Shown here piece after piece: positions 35,513 to 49,100 of a stretch of 64,000 nt of DNA (its first letter is position 1; each line of letters opens with the position of its first letter). The notes under the pieces are model-generated. The model saw nothing but the letters and a program-made list of their open reading frames with translations. It made no database searches and was not told the origin of the DNA. The position numbers and the translations under genes were made by a program. This stretch comes from Caprella mutica (lineage: Eukaryota > Arthropoda > Malacostraca > Amphipoda > Caprellidae), in assembly GCA_947561585.1 (NCBI GenBank), contig CANNZV010000513.1:558001-622000 (forward strand). The letters are read 5' to 3'.

Positions 35513-36200
35513 NNNNNNNNNNNNNNNNNNNNNNNNNNNNNNNNNNNNNNNNNNNNNNNNNNNNNNNNNNNNNNNNNNNNNNNNNNNNNNNNNNNNNNNN
35601 NNNNNNNNNNNNNNNNNNNNNNNNNNNNNNNNNNNNNNNNNNNNNNNNNNNNNNNNNNNNNNNNNNNNNNNNNNNNNNNNNNNNNNNNNNNNNNNNNNNN
35701 NNNNNNNNNNNNNNNNNNNNNNNNNNNNNNNNNNNNNNNNNNNNNNNNNNNNNNNNNNNNNNNNNNNNNNNNNNNNNNNNNNNNNNNNNNNNNNNNNNNN
35801 NNNNNNNNNNNNNNNNNNNNNNNNNNNNNNNNNNNNNNNNNNNNNNNNNNNNNNNNNNNNNNNNNNNNNNNNNNNNNNNNNNNNNNNNNNNNNNNNNNNN
35901 NNNNNNNNNNNNNNNNNNNNNNNNNNNNNNNNNNNNNNNNNNNNNNNNNNNNNNNNNNNNNNNNNNNNNNNNNNNNNNNNNNNNNNNNNNNNNNNNNNNN
36001 NNNNNNNNNNNNNNNNNNNNNNNNNNNNNNNNNNNNNNNNNNNNNNNNNNNNNNNNNNNNNNNNNNNNNNNNNNNNNNNNNNNNNNNNNNNNNNNNNNNN
36101 NNNNNNNNNNNNNNNNNNNNNNNNNNNNNNNNNNNNNNNNNNNNNNNNNNNNNNNNNNNNNNNNNNNNNNNNNNNNNNNNNNNNNNNNNNNNNNNNNNNN
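35513..36200. other. assembly gap (688 N)
   Basis: All bases are N. It starts inside a MITE right arm and follows several tandem arrays, so repeats probably caused the break. The true length may differ. Confidence 1.
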
Positions 36201-36441
36201 GTAGATCTACACTAATATTAAGATATGAATTAATAGGACAATGTATCAATTGATGCAAAGTTCGACCAGACGCGAAGTATTGTTTCCACTCTTTAACTAG
36301 CTACTCGCGGTAAGAAATAACCACTGGCCAGTTCAGTAACCTGTTACTAATGTAGTTGAAAAGGTAAGTAAATTGTTCCAAATGAATATTGGAATCTCTT
36401 CCTTATAGTTATTCCAGTATATTAATTATTGTTCTGCATAA

Positions 36442-36592
36442 CGGGATAGAATCGAGTTATCGGACGGTTCCACGGTTCATAAAAGAAAAACTCAAATAAT
36501 AATTCAAATTTAATTTTTCTTTTAATTATTATGTATTTTTTCTCATATGATCGAAAATGTGTAACCATCCAATAACTCGTAACTTAGCCTAG
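36442..36592. mobile_element. copy of the TAAGTTACGAGTTATCGG MITE family
   Basis: The left arm ATCGAGTTATCGGACGGTTC and right arm AACCATCCAATAACTCGTAA are inverted around an AT-rich centre. Confidence 0.65.
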
Positions 36593-37564
36593 TTCTACAC
36601 TGACTCAGCAGGTCAGTACCTGTAATTGTACACCATAAAACAAGTGGTTTCTTTAATTGCCAGGGGACTATAACCTTCTTTGTTAGTGTACTTTGAAGTC
36701 TTTTTTGTCTCTCCAAACAACACCTCATATTAATCATTATAATTCGTAAGGAAAGATAAGTCATTATAGCTAGTGATTAATTATGCTCTTATTGGTTATA
36801 TTCTAAAACTTGTATATCTCTAGTAAAATTGATAGTTCATTAACTTGTAAATTTGTTAATTTTAGAATTGATTGAAATGAGGAAAATGCGTTTCCCTTTT
36901 CATTTTTCATCATTTATTTTCCCACAGCTCTTTAAACGTATTTGCGTTTATTATTTGGTACACGAAAAGTTTCTTCTAAATACGTGGGAACTTTGAAAGA
37001 TTTGAGACAATAATACGTTGTAATTGGGAGATTTATAATCCTACTGTGTAGGTAGGAAATTATTTCAAACAAAGATTATCTCTTATCTCATTTAAGAATG
37101 TTTGAAAAGGTGGTAGGTAGCTACGGAAGGAGGCTACGACAAAGAAGAAGGTTTTGACCACCAACCTCATTGATGTTTTTCACAAATGTATACCTTTTTT
37201 ACTGCCGGTGATACCGTTCAATCATCTCCGCACTAATATACTTAATACCAATTTGTCAAATATATGCAGCAAGAATCATTATTTGATTGGTCGGTAAAGC
37301 AGTCATATTCATGAAAGAGCTAATAACATATAAGTTCACTAAATTCTAGAGATTTTGTAGAACCTCTCATGAATTAAGTGTGTGGTAAGTGTCTATTATA
37401 CATACATACAATTCAGGCTTATCACAGTAGACAGGATTTCGAAAACATGGACCAAATGAAACTGGTATTCATCCCTTGGGTAAGATTTGGGATTTGACTT
37501 CAGTTTGTTAGTGGAAGTCGTGTCGTGAACTTGAAATTCTGTGCAGTGATTTGTGTGAATCGTC
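36593..37564. other. upstream region of the kinesin gene, no other feature seen
   Basis: No repeat or second gene was recognised. It should contain the kinesin promoter and 5' UTR. No TATA element could be singled out. Confidence 0.35.
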
Positions 37565-40188
37565 ATGGTGAAGCAAAAGCCTAATAAGAACCCATTGGTT
37601 CGAAGTGAAAGCTTCGTACTTTTGCCTAAATATGTTCCCGCTACTTCTGATTCTTCAGCTACTGGATGTAGGTTCAAAATGAGCAAAAATGAAACTGATG
37701 ATTCTTCTAATTCTGTGAACGAGATCTCAACATTTGAACTCATGAATGAGCTGTCGCCCGATGAAGCTGATATTTCGAAAAGTTGCATGTCACAAATATA
37801 GGTACCTTGAAGAAAAAAACTCAACTTGAAAACAAGATCGGGAGAAAAATCGTAGAGATACAGGAACCAAAAGTCAGATCTTCGTTTTCTACAATGATGA
37901 AGAAATTGAAACCTCGCAAAAATATGACTCGAAGAGATAAATTAAAGTCAAAAAGAGTAGCTATAACAAAAGATTCGATTTCATTACCTCTTTCGAATAT
38001 GAAATATTCGCCGTCGAATATGAAACCCATCTTTGGTTTGAAGGATATTGGTATTGATGTTGATGATGATTTTTCTGATCATTTGTACGAAGAAGTGGAT
38101 TCTACAGTTAACGAGCAAATGTTGAGTCCCATTGTACGTGAAAAAGAAAGAATAATTCCTAACACTAATCCCAATATCGCTAGATCAAACCTGATGCACG
38201 ACAGACGGTTAGGGTTTCCTTGTGCTAATTCCACTTTGCAGAGTTTGAGCACTTCTCTGACTTATGCTAGTAACTACGCAGAACTTCCAATTCTTCATGC
38301 GAAAGCATTTCCTGTCTCTGATGAACGTATTGATTATTCAAGTCCACAATCTCGTAATAGTTCATCTTTTAAACCTCGGTCAAAGATAATTACTGCGCCT
38401 AGGATATCTGCTTTATCTAACTCTAATTCTAGAGAAATTAGCATCGGGCCATTTGCGATAGATGTTAAATCTGGTTTGACGCCTCTTAGGCCTACCATTG
38501 TACCTTACGAACCCAAATTTGCTTTTCAAGAAAAACTTGAATTGCCACCTACTTCTTTATCAGTTCACATCTTGGTGAAACTGTCGGTTACAAAGTGAAA
38601 AGTGATTCACAACTAATTGTACGAGGAGAAACATCTAGGGGAATGGGGCATTTGAAAAACTCGTCAAATCCTGAAAGCAAATCTGCTCCTAATATGCAAG
38701 TTACTAAAAATATAATAGAGAACGAAGAATCTTTTTCAAAACTGCAAAATGCGGCGAAATTGTATGCATTACGTGAACTTCATATTGCCAGAAACAGAAA
38801 ACCGATTATTTTGCCTAAATCCTCAACTTCACACAAAAATGTAACTTCGATGGATATTACACCTCAAGAACATAAAATGAAAGTGGATGCTAAAAAAGTA
38901 TCCCGGATTCCAAAACTGAACTCTTTACAATCCTTACACTTAAAAAAGAATCTAGATGAATATATAGATTCATTAGCAATTACGTCCAATGTTCTCTCCC
39001 CTGAACTAGTGTCTTCAACTCAGTTGAACCTTTCCGATTCTGCAAATTGTCTTTTAAAGAAAGAAATGAGAAAAGATTCTGATTTTCCTGCTATCTCTGA
39101 AAAATCAAGTAAACTTAGTTGCTCTGCATTTACAAAGAATGAAAACGAAACCATTAGCTGTAACAAAAATCCAACTTTGTCTTTTAACATCTTGCATTCA
39201 AAGAAATCATTGTCCCAAACAGAGAGTAGTATAAAATGTAGGGCTGCACAATGTGCAATTTCTAAAGGCTATGTGTCTGAAAGGATCAGAAATATTCTCA
39301 AAAATGATTATTCTGATCATAAGACAGCAAGTTATTTAAACTCTGATCTTCATGAGGAATCTATACCAAAGGATATTGATTTATGTACGTGTGATGAGAC
39401 TTCAACTCAAGAAAAGAGCAGAGCACCATCATCAATATCCAATTCTCCGAATACTACAAACCAAAAACACTGTGATGTCAGTAAAATAACAACAAGGGCC
39501 ATTTCAACGAAAATATCCAATCTTGATAACAGTTTGGCCTCTGCACCTCCTAAGTTCTCAACAAGAATACCTACCTCCTCCAATTCCAACCGACGTCCAT
39601 TTCCACGAAATAGAAACTATTCGAAAAATTTCCCTGGCAATCAACCTTTAGATACAATCATTGAAACTCACACAGTTCACAATGTTAATATAGACAATGA
39701 AGGAACTAATAGCTCTGTAAATAGCGTTCAGACTGCTTCTGATTATAGTTGGGACAGTCGAAGGTTTCCTGCTAATGACTCTTTGAAAAGAAAGAAGCTA
39801 ATCTATGTTTCGGCGAAGAACAGAGCCAACAACAACAGAAAACTTCTAGCAGTCAATGCACATATCAAAACTTCGCACCAATTAACCAAGTTAGGCAAAG
39901 AAATTACCTCGCCTAGAAAGTTCTGTATCGATGGAACTGGTTCGGAAAAGAACATGTCCTTCCTAAGTTCTGAATCAAGTGACAGAACTGGAGACTTGAA
40001 AAGTACTGGAGACACGACAAGTTCTGCGCCAAGTCACAGTACTGGAGAAATGAAAAGTACTGGAAACATGACAGGTACTGGATTTAGTGTTGGCAGCAGT
40101 AACCACAATGAGAAGTCCGCGGTATTCTCTAGCAATGGTGTTTCTAACGTGTTTGTTGTAGTTAGAGTCAGACCTTTCAATGTCAGAG
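37565..40188 (+). CDS. first kinesin exon: disordered N-terminal extension and first motor strand, frame broken twice
   Basis: The reading moves through three frames: 37565-37801 (ATG start, MVKQKPNKN), about 37771-38598, and 38541-40188, the last running into [13 protein letters not shown] and a GT donor at 40189. Each step is a one-base shift, with overlaps at 37771-37801 and 38541-38598. Composition is similar throughout (Ser, Asn, Lys rich, no recognised domain), with a short repeat [26 protein letters not shown] just before the motor. An intron is unlikely at the first step, since only a 20-base GT-AG interval would fit. Assembly indels are the simplest reading. The function of the extension is unknown; in KIF14 the N-terminal region binds other proteins. 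Confidence 0.7.
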
Positions 40189-43100
40189 GTGAGTTGGTTT
40201 CTTTATCAAAAATGAGTCTTTAAATTCTCTATATTTATTATTTTTTGAATTAGCTTAGGTTTTGGTAATTTGCAGAATTTTCAATAGATTTATGTACCTG
40301 TGATTAGTGTACACCTGTCATCCTCTCTCGCCATGTAGAACTAGCACAGTACCTGTTGTTCAATCAGTGAGAGTTCTATTAATATAATGGGTTTACGATT
40401 ACATTGAAATGCCTTCATATATACCTATACAATATATTTAATTTATATCAAAAATTATATTTTTTTTCTTTATGACAAAACTTTTTTGTCTTCAATTAAT
40501 AATTTCCGTGTGACCCCCGTATCAATGATACTGCAGCAAATTATTAGTTTTCCTTTCCTATTTCTGTTTCTTTGATTTCTCTTTTATTTACACCAACTTT
40601 ATGAGGCGCTGTTGATAGAATGACTGTTTAACACATTTTGTGACACACAGACAGACGGACGCGGCTCTTTTTATAGTATAGATATCAATTGGTATCCACT
40701 ATAATTAAAGACTTATGCAATGCATCGACAAACAAATTTTAATATTGTTATGTACATGTATATAAATAAATGCATAGAATGAGAAGTGCGCACGTGAGCA
40801 TTACTGCAGTTCTGAGGTTTCTTGAAAAGCAAAGTACGTGCTTTAAATAACAACTTGGTTATTAGAAATAAAATAGTAAATCATTGTAAGTGCTGACTTA
40901 ATAACATTTATTGGTGTTGTTCTTGTTATTTAATGTGTTTAATAATTTTTGTGCTATACCTGCAATGTCACATTAACTCTTGCAAGGCCACACTTTGAGG
41001 GAAATAAATGCCATATAGGCTTGAAGATTTATGACTGCAGTAAACTCCTAAAACGGGGAAAAGGTACTCTCTCCGTTCCATGATTTATCCTCCGTTTCAT
41101 AATGACAAAATATTACATAAGTTATGCCAGGTGGTTTAGAATGGTGTATACATTAAAAAATTAACACATAATCCTAAGTACCACCAGACTTGAATGAGTT
41201 GACGCTAAAAATTAAAAAGAAACTTTATGAAGTTAGAAGTAAGTCTCATATCATTTGTAGTAGAAAAATTACCATTAATAGAGTAAATGTACGTACTGAA
41301 AAGCTCTCCGTTCAAAAAATGTACTCACCAATCGTCAGTTTTCTATCGGTGATTATAATCGATAATAAAAAGATCATCTATCTACGACAATAAATGATTA
41401 GACAAAAATACAATAGTAATTTATCATAAATTAAAAACACTTTCAGTCTTTCGTCGGACATTCCCGAGGATAATGTCTTTATTATGATATTTTACGATAA
41501 AATACCATCAATATTTACCGTAATGGACAATAACAGACAATTGCCGATGGTAAATTTAATGACAGGGCATTATGAGCAGCTTTAGTATTTTATTTTATAA
41601 TAATTTCCCATTGCGCAGTACACCTTTCAAAAGGTGTACTGCGCAGGTAAGGGGATGACGTAACATGCTCATGATTTTATCAAGTAAGTTTTTTATTGGT
41701 AATAACACTGCAGTCGCTTGAGGTTCACTTTCTCTCCTAAAAAATAAAGTACTATTTTACTGTCCTTTTATTTTATTGATGATATTTAAAGCTTTAGATA
41801 AGGCATTTTTGTTACAGTCATGAAATATTCATTGGTGTTTTGTAGGTTTTCTATTTAGTTCTATTTGAATATTCATTTTAAATATTTAATATATTGCAGT
41901 GATATATCAAGAAGCAGGCAATAATGTGTCTATTTCGTATATACAGTATATACTCTATATAGGTATAGAGTACCTGTGGTAGGCAGGGTAAGTTACGAAT
42001 TATCGGTCAGTTTCACATCTTCGGTCATTAAGAATATTACATCTATGGTCAAATAATATATAATGATGATTATTTAAATTTATTTTTTATTCGTATCATT
42101 AAAAAAAAAATAGTGTATGGTTTTTTCTTATATGACCGAAGATGTATTACTGACCGATAATTCGCAATTTACACTAGTATACCTCTCGTATATAGTACTT
42201 TGTACATAATATCTATTGTAGGTAGTACCTATCGTATATTCCTTTATTATTATTCTGACCTTTCTGCCTGTAGTTTGTGTGTACATACACACTACTACGC
42301 AACTTCTGACCCGGAGAGAAAGGTATGGTGGGGCCATAGATGATTGAGAGGGGATACAGAATAATCTACTATGGCCCACCATAACTAACAATGTTCTTAT
42401 AACATCTTGCAGCACGGCAATGTTATATATCGTATAGATAGTATATCATTATATATAAAATAAGTCGAAAACATCACCAAAATCATTTGATGAATTAAGC
42501 ACTATTATGTAGACATAATAGGCTTAATTTATATCGGTATTTTTAGTCATTTTCTAGGCTAGGGTAAAGTACGAGTTATCGGACAGTTCCACATTATCAG
42601 ACACGTAAGAAAAAAATATACTAATTATTTTTTAAATTGTTATATATTGTATTCTTTAATGAACGACTATGTGTAACTGTTCGGTAACTCGTAACTAAGC
42701 CATATACCTAGCCAGGTAACTATAGCCTTTTCTTTCCGTGTATACATACACACACAGTGCTTTGTTTCTTGTTAACATGTATTACCTGCGTGTGTTGTAT
42801 TCATACACTTTGGTAGAAATGTGTAGATTCATGTACTCTAACATCTATACAATGTGTAGTTATTTTTCAGTGTGCTTTATGATGTACAACATGTGGCCCC
42901 ATTGAATGTACTACTTGATAATAAAGAAATAGACTATTTTTATCTGTAAAACTGTGATTTTATTTCAATATTGCAATTAACGTAACCTATAATATCTTTA
43001 TTTGATTATAGTTGTAGATGATACTTTGACTATTAACTGGAATCCTTCGATTGTATTTAAACTATTTGTGAGTAGCTTTTCTGCATACATGAGCTTATCA

Positions 43101-46100
43101 CAGACCACTCATTCCCTTCTGTTTCCGACTGTCTACCTGGCATACCTTTGTCCTACCTGTTAATTAGATATTTAGTTCAGGTAAGAGATACGGGACTCTT
43201 ACCCCGCTCTTATCACGTCTCAGACTTATGACAATAAATGTGGGACATGTCTCACTTTTATTTTTCCTGGTATAGACAATGTAAAGACAATATTTTAGGA
43301 GTAACTTTGGTCGATTGTTTTCGTTATGCTCTCTTTGCCGTAACTTATACAGGTGGGATTGGTTAACAGTAATTTAAATCAAATTGATATACGCTATTTA
43401 CCATATGATTATTTTTAATCTATACCACCTACATAAGTTTCGGCAAAAACACCTCTACTTGAAACGGCCAACCAAATTACTAAAGTTTAAAATATTTTCT
43501 ATACCATTAGAAATAAAAGCGAGACATGTCCCACACTCATTAAGATTGTCATAATTGTGAGACGTAATAAGAGCGGGGTATATATGCCTTTATCTCTTAA
43601 TAGACGGAGTCTTTTTATACCTGCCCTGCAATTTACCTGTCCATGTTAATTAATTACCTCGTCATTGTCCAGTCGACTATAAATAGAAAAGAACGTCACT
43701 GACTCCCAGTGGAGAATTTAGTCATCAGATCGTCTGTTATTGTCCATTACGGTAAATATTGATGGTATTTTATCGTAAAATATCATAATAAAGACATTAG
43801 CCTCAGGATTTGTTGTCGGTGATGTCCGACGAAAGACGATAGAGTAAGTGTTTTAAATTTATGAATTACTATTGTATTTTTGTTAGCATTATGATTGTAT
43901 TTTGTGTAGATTAAATAATATAACATGGGTTATATTTGTTATGATAGTTTAATGCCATTTCAAGTGAAACTTTAACTTAAACTCAGGTGATAGGCCTACA
44001 CATGCTAAGAGGTACAAACATGTTAACACGTCTGTACATGTTTAGTGTGACGGTAGTACATCATTGACGTCACTTGTTTGAAATGGTAGGACAGAGGTCA
44101 CGCAGATGACCTTACACGTGTTTGACATTACACGTGTTTGACCTTACACGTGTTTGACCTTACACGTGTTTGACATTACACGTGTTTGACATTACACGTG
44201 TTTGACATTACACGTGTTTGACCTTACACGTGTTTGACCTTACACGTGTTTGACCTTACACGTGTTTGACATTACACGTGTTTGACATTACACGTGTTTG
44301 ACATTACACGTGTTTGATATTACACGTTTTTGACATTACACGTTTTTGACATTACACGTGTTTGACATTACTCGTGTTTGACATTACACGTGTTTGACTT
44401 TACACGTGTTTGACATTACACGTGTTTGACATTACACGTGTTTGACATTACACGTGTTTGACATTACACGTGTTTGACATTACACGTGTTTGACATTACA
44501 CGTGTTTGACATTACACGTGTTTGACATTACACGTTTTTGATATTACACGTTTTTGATATTACACGTTTTTGACATTACACGTGTTTGACATTACTCGTG
44601 TTTGACATTACACGTGTTTGACATTACACGTGTTTGACATTACACGTGTTTGACATTACACGTGTTTGACATTACACGTGTTTGATATTACACGTGTTTG
44701 ATATTACACGTGTTTGACATTACACGTTTTTGATCCGAGTAACAAAGAATCTGCAGATAAAACATTAAAATGATACTTTTACGGTCCGAATTTTTCTCAT
44801 GCTTTATTTATAACATAGTTATAGGTTCTATATAAAACCAACGCACATTTAATGAGGGATCTTCCCATCTTGAAGTCCATAAAGAATATTAAAGATTTTA
44901 TTCATAAACATTCAATGTGTACCCAATTTACAAGCGTGAATGTTGTGAATAAATGAAATAAAAAAGTTGAATTAATTTAAAGAGATTCGACAATTAAAAT
45001 ATAGTTAATAAGTTCCTAATTAACGGACAGTTCTAAATCTTCGATGATATAAGAAAAAAATACACAATAACTTTAACAAATTATTTTAATTGATATTATT
45101 ATATAAATTTTCTTATATGATCGAAAATGTGAAACTGTCCGATAACTCGTAACTTAGCCTCTATTATTATTGCTATAATATTCTTTCCATTAAAATGAAA
45201 CCAATCTGTGACTCAATTAATTGTTTTAATTATAAGGCATCCAATAGTAATTAGTTAGAGGTACGGTTTCGAAGGCAAATGTAAATTATGTTTACATTTG
45301 TGAAGCTAATTCTAACCAATGTGTTTGTACGCAATATTCATTACCTAGTTAAAAATGTATGTATATTTGAATTAAATGTTAATTATAATTCTGACCGTTA
45401 CGCAATTTCGTACATTAGTTAGTTATAATTTAAATATACTGACAGTTTGGTAGAACGTGGCACAGTGAGTGTTAACTTCTATAACGTTTAATAGACTGTG
45501 ACACGTTCTACCAAACTGTCAGTATATTTAAATTATAAGTAACTTTACTGAATTGAAGTGACGTAATTTACCCTTTGCTCTATTATTCGTTATATTGTTA
45601 ATTATATTATTGCTTCACATTCAAGTTTATAATAACTACCAATGAAATGAATATATATTCAGTAATAAAGCATTTACTATTTTTTATTAATAAAGTTTAT
45701 CTCCAATGGTAAATCAATATGTTTATAACTTCCTGTTTTCTGTGTCTGTTTCAAATTATTGTTATCGAATCATTTTAATTTCATTATTAACTTGTTAATT
45801 ATTTTTTAATATTATTATTTTTATTTTCAGAGCGAGAACTACAAAGCGAGAGCGTGGTGACGGTAGAGGGAAATCAGTGTTGCCTCAAGCCCCTCTCTTC
45901 ATCCACCGACAAACCCGACACGTAAGTTGTAAAATAATTAAATAACATCAAACCAATATACAGGTTACTCTATACATTATTATTACCTAATAGTAAATAA
46001 TTTCAAACCAATATCCTCGATAGGTTCCTACACTGTGAATTAATTTCATTAAGTCGCTTCTACCAAATTAGCTAAAAACAACAGCTGATGCACAGGCTGT

Positions 46101-49100
46101 TATAGACTGAACGAGTAAATAGTCCAGAGTTGTGACAATATGCTTTATAGATCATAGAGAATATTACAGACGGAGAGAATTAAAGAGTATTGAATGGTTC
46201 TACACCAGCGGTTTATAGTATTCGATACCATTTCATTTCGTCTTTTCTTAAGATCTATGATTTATAAAGCATAGTGTCACAACCCTAGTGATGACTTATT
46301 TACGCACATATAGTGGGGGGGGGGGTGTATGAGTGATAAGAGATAAGTCTTATCTATCACAACCCCTTGACTGCCCTGTTTTCTGATGACTGTAACACTG
46401 ACACTACAAACAGCTGATAACGAACTACACTCTATAGACTTAAGGACTGAAGGTAGTTGCTTTATGTTGAAATGGAAAGCGATGTTTTCAGCTGAAATGA
46501 GGTACAGCTCTATGCTTTGGGTGTGATTGTTTTGGTCATCTGAGTACAAGCTAAGTTCCGAGTTATCGGACAGTTACACATTTTCGATCACGCAAGAAAA
46601 AAATATAGTAATTATTATAATTGGTATCCAAGATACCTGCTGGTATTATAGTGGATACCAATTAGTAAAATAATTAGAGTTAACTAATAGCTAATTATTA
46701 TTAGTTACTTTTCGTACACGATCGAAACTGTGTAAAGTAGAGGAATTCTCTATCACCTCTAAAGGCACGTGACTTCTAAACATCTAATAGATTAGAAGAT
46801 TAAAACTGCTGGTAGTGGTGATGTACGGGGAACACGGTGTCAAAACCACGTGAAATACACGAGGTACACGTTATCCAACACACGAGTTACACGTTATCCA
46901 ACACACGAGATACACGTTATCAAACACACGAGGTACACGTTATCCAACACACGAGGTACACGTTATCCAACACACGAGATACACGTTATCAAACACACGA
47001 GGTACACGTTATCAAACACACGAGGTACACGTTATCCAACACACGAGGTACACGTTATCCAACACACGAGATACACGTTATCAAACACACGAGATACACG
47101 TTATCCAACACACGAGGTACACGTTATCCAACACACGAGGTATACGTTATCCAACACACGAGGTATACGTTATCCAACACACGAGATACACGTTATCAAA
47201 CACACGAGGTACACGTTATCCAACACACGAGGTACACGTTATCCAACACACGAGGTACACGTTATCCAACACACGAGGTACACGTTATCCAACACACGAG
47301 ATACACGTTATCAAACACACGAGGTACACGTTATCAAACACACGAGGTACACGTTATCCAACACACGAGGTACACGTCATCCAACACACGAGGTACACGT
47401 TATCCAACACACGAGTTACACGTTATCAAACACACGAGGTACACGTTATCCAACACACGAGGTACACGTTATCCAACACACGAGGTACACGTTATCAAAC
47501 ACACGAGGTACACGTTATCCAACACACGAGGTACACGTTATCCAACACACGAGGTACACGTTATCCAACACACGAGGTACACGTTATCCAACACACGAGG
47601 TACACGTTATCCAACACACGAGGTACACGTTATCCAACACACGAGGTACACGTTATCCAACACACGAGGTACACGTTATCCAACACACACCTCAGTCTCT
47701 CTCCTGAAATCTGTTTGTGTTTTTTCTTGTGATTTGTTTTCCCGGTGAGATTTTCTCATCCAATATGCAGACTTGGGGGGCTGGTGCTCGTGACCTTGGA
47801 GAAATGCGCCACTGAGGTACAGGGATGGTATGAATCTCTCTCTAAATGCGCCACAGAGGTAGAGAGACGCAATGGAACTCTAGCTGTGGCGCAATAAAAA
47901 GTCTTTCCTTTGTTATTAACTTTTTCTTATTTTGGTGCAGTCATTTCATACAGGGGGAGCATTAAAACTAGGCAGCTTTAAAACAGTAAACAGTCAATGT
48001 GACTCCAGTAAATCATAATCTTATACACAACTATCGAAAGAGGAGAAATGAAGGGATAATGCAATCATGTCCATGGAACAACTTTGTATAAATGTACGAA
48101 GAGAGCAGTAACTTCAAACAATATCTCATCATGGCTGGATATTCACCGATAGAACTTATGTTCGCAGTACATCAGTTTCTTCTCTCCGCAAGTGATGCTG
48201 CTGGTCAATTGACACCTCAACATCAGGTTCAACACACCTAAAGCTCCTTCAGAGAAAGTTAGTGTGTCAAAATCTTCCAAACAAGTGGCAACATTTCACA
48301 TCGAAAGTCAACTGGAAGACCAAGAACCGTACGGACAAAGAAAAACGTTAAACGGTCAGGGGTATTGTTGAAATGACTCCGAGTTCGCCAGTTAGACGAC
48401 TTGCATAACAAGTGATAGTTAGCTATGGTTCTGATAAAAAAATTATAAAGAAATACTTTCGTAGAAACCCTAGCTACAAGATCAAATGGTTCAAAAATTG
48501 GATGCTGCAGATTTCAACAAAAGACAACTTTCTTAGTTGTTTATTGAAATAAATGAAATGAACCTTTATTGCATAGAAGAACTTAACATGTCAGATGAAA
48601 TTCACTTCTGCTTGGGTGGTAGCTACTGTTAACAAACAAAATTCAAGAGTTTAGGCAAGTCGAAACCCTGAAAATACCCCTGCCTTACCTCTTCATTCTC
48701 CACGGGTCACAGTTTGGTGCGCAGTTACGACACATCAGGTTATTAGACCCTATTTTTGAAGATGTGACTGGAATTGCAGTGGCTGTTAATTCAGATCATT
48801 ATTTAGAAATGCTCAATGATTATTTTCCCCTATTTATAAATCCTTGACCCGCCCTTTTCTGTACTAGTTCCTTTACTAGTACCTAGCTACCCTTTTCCCC
48901 AAGTAGTTCTATCTAGTTATCTGCCTCTCTATCAGAGTTCATTTTGCTGACTCAGCTGTTTGTTCTACCATCACAGTGGAGACAAACAGTCGCATTTATC
49001 CCTCAGTGATGCTATCCAGTAAATATTCCATTTAATTACCCTTATCAATAGTAATATATAACATGTCCTATTTCTTATAATCCTTTATACCGAATAAGGC

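Larger units (their letters stand above)
40189..45830 (+). other. kinesin intron 1 (5.6 kb), repeat-rich
   Basis: No second gene was seen inside. It holds MITE copies, a 16-bp E-box array, two inverted-repeat elements and a strong hairpin, listed separately. Confidence 0.7.

Noticed and set aside
35459..36258. Frames running through the N block
   Set aside because: They are made of unknown bases and carry no information.
37771..37801. A 20-base GT-AG intron explaining the first kinesin frame shift
   Set aside because: Other introns in this window are at least about 180 bp; a 20-base intron is implausible, so an indel is preferred.
46837..47748. 300-residue frames of [20 protein letters not shown] type
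   Set aside because: The 23-bp array produces the same repeat in all three frames, a sign of no coding constraint.
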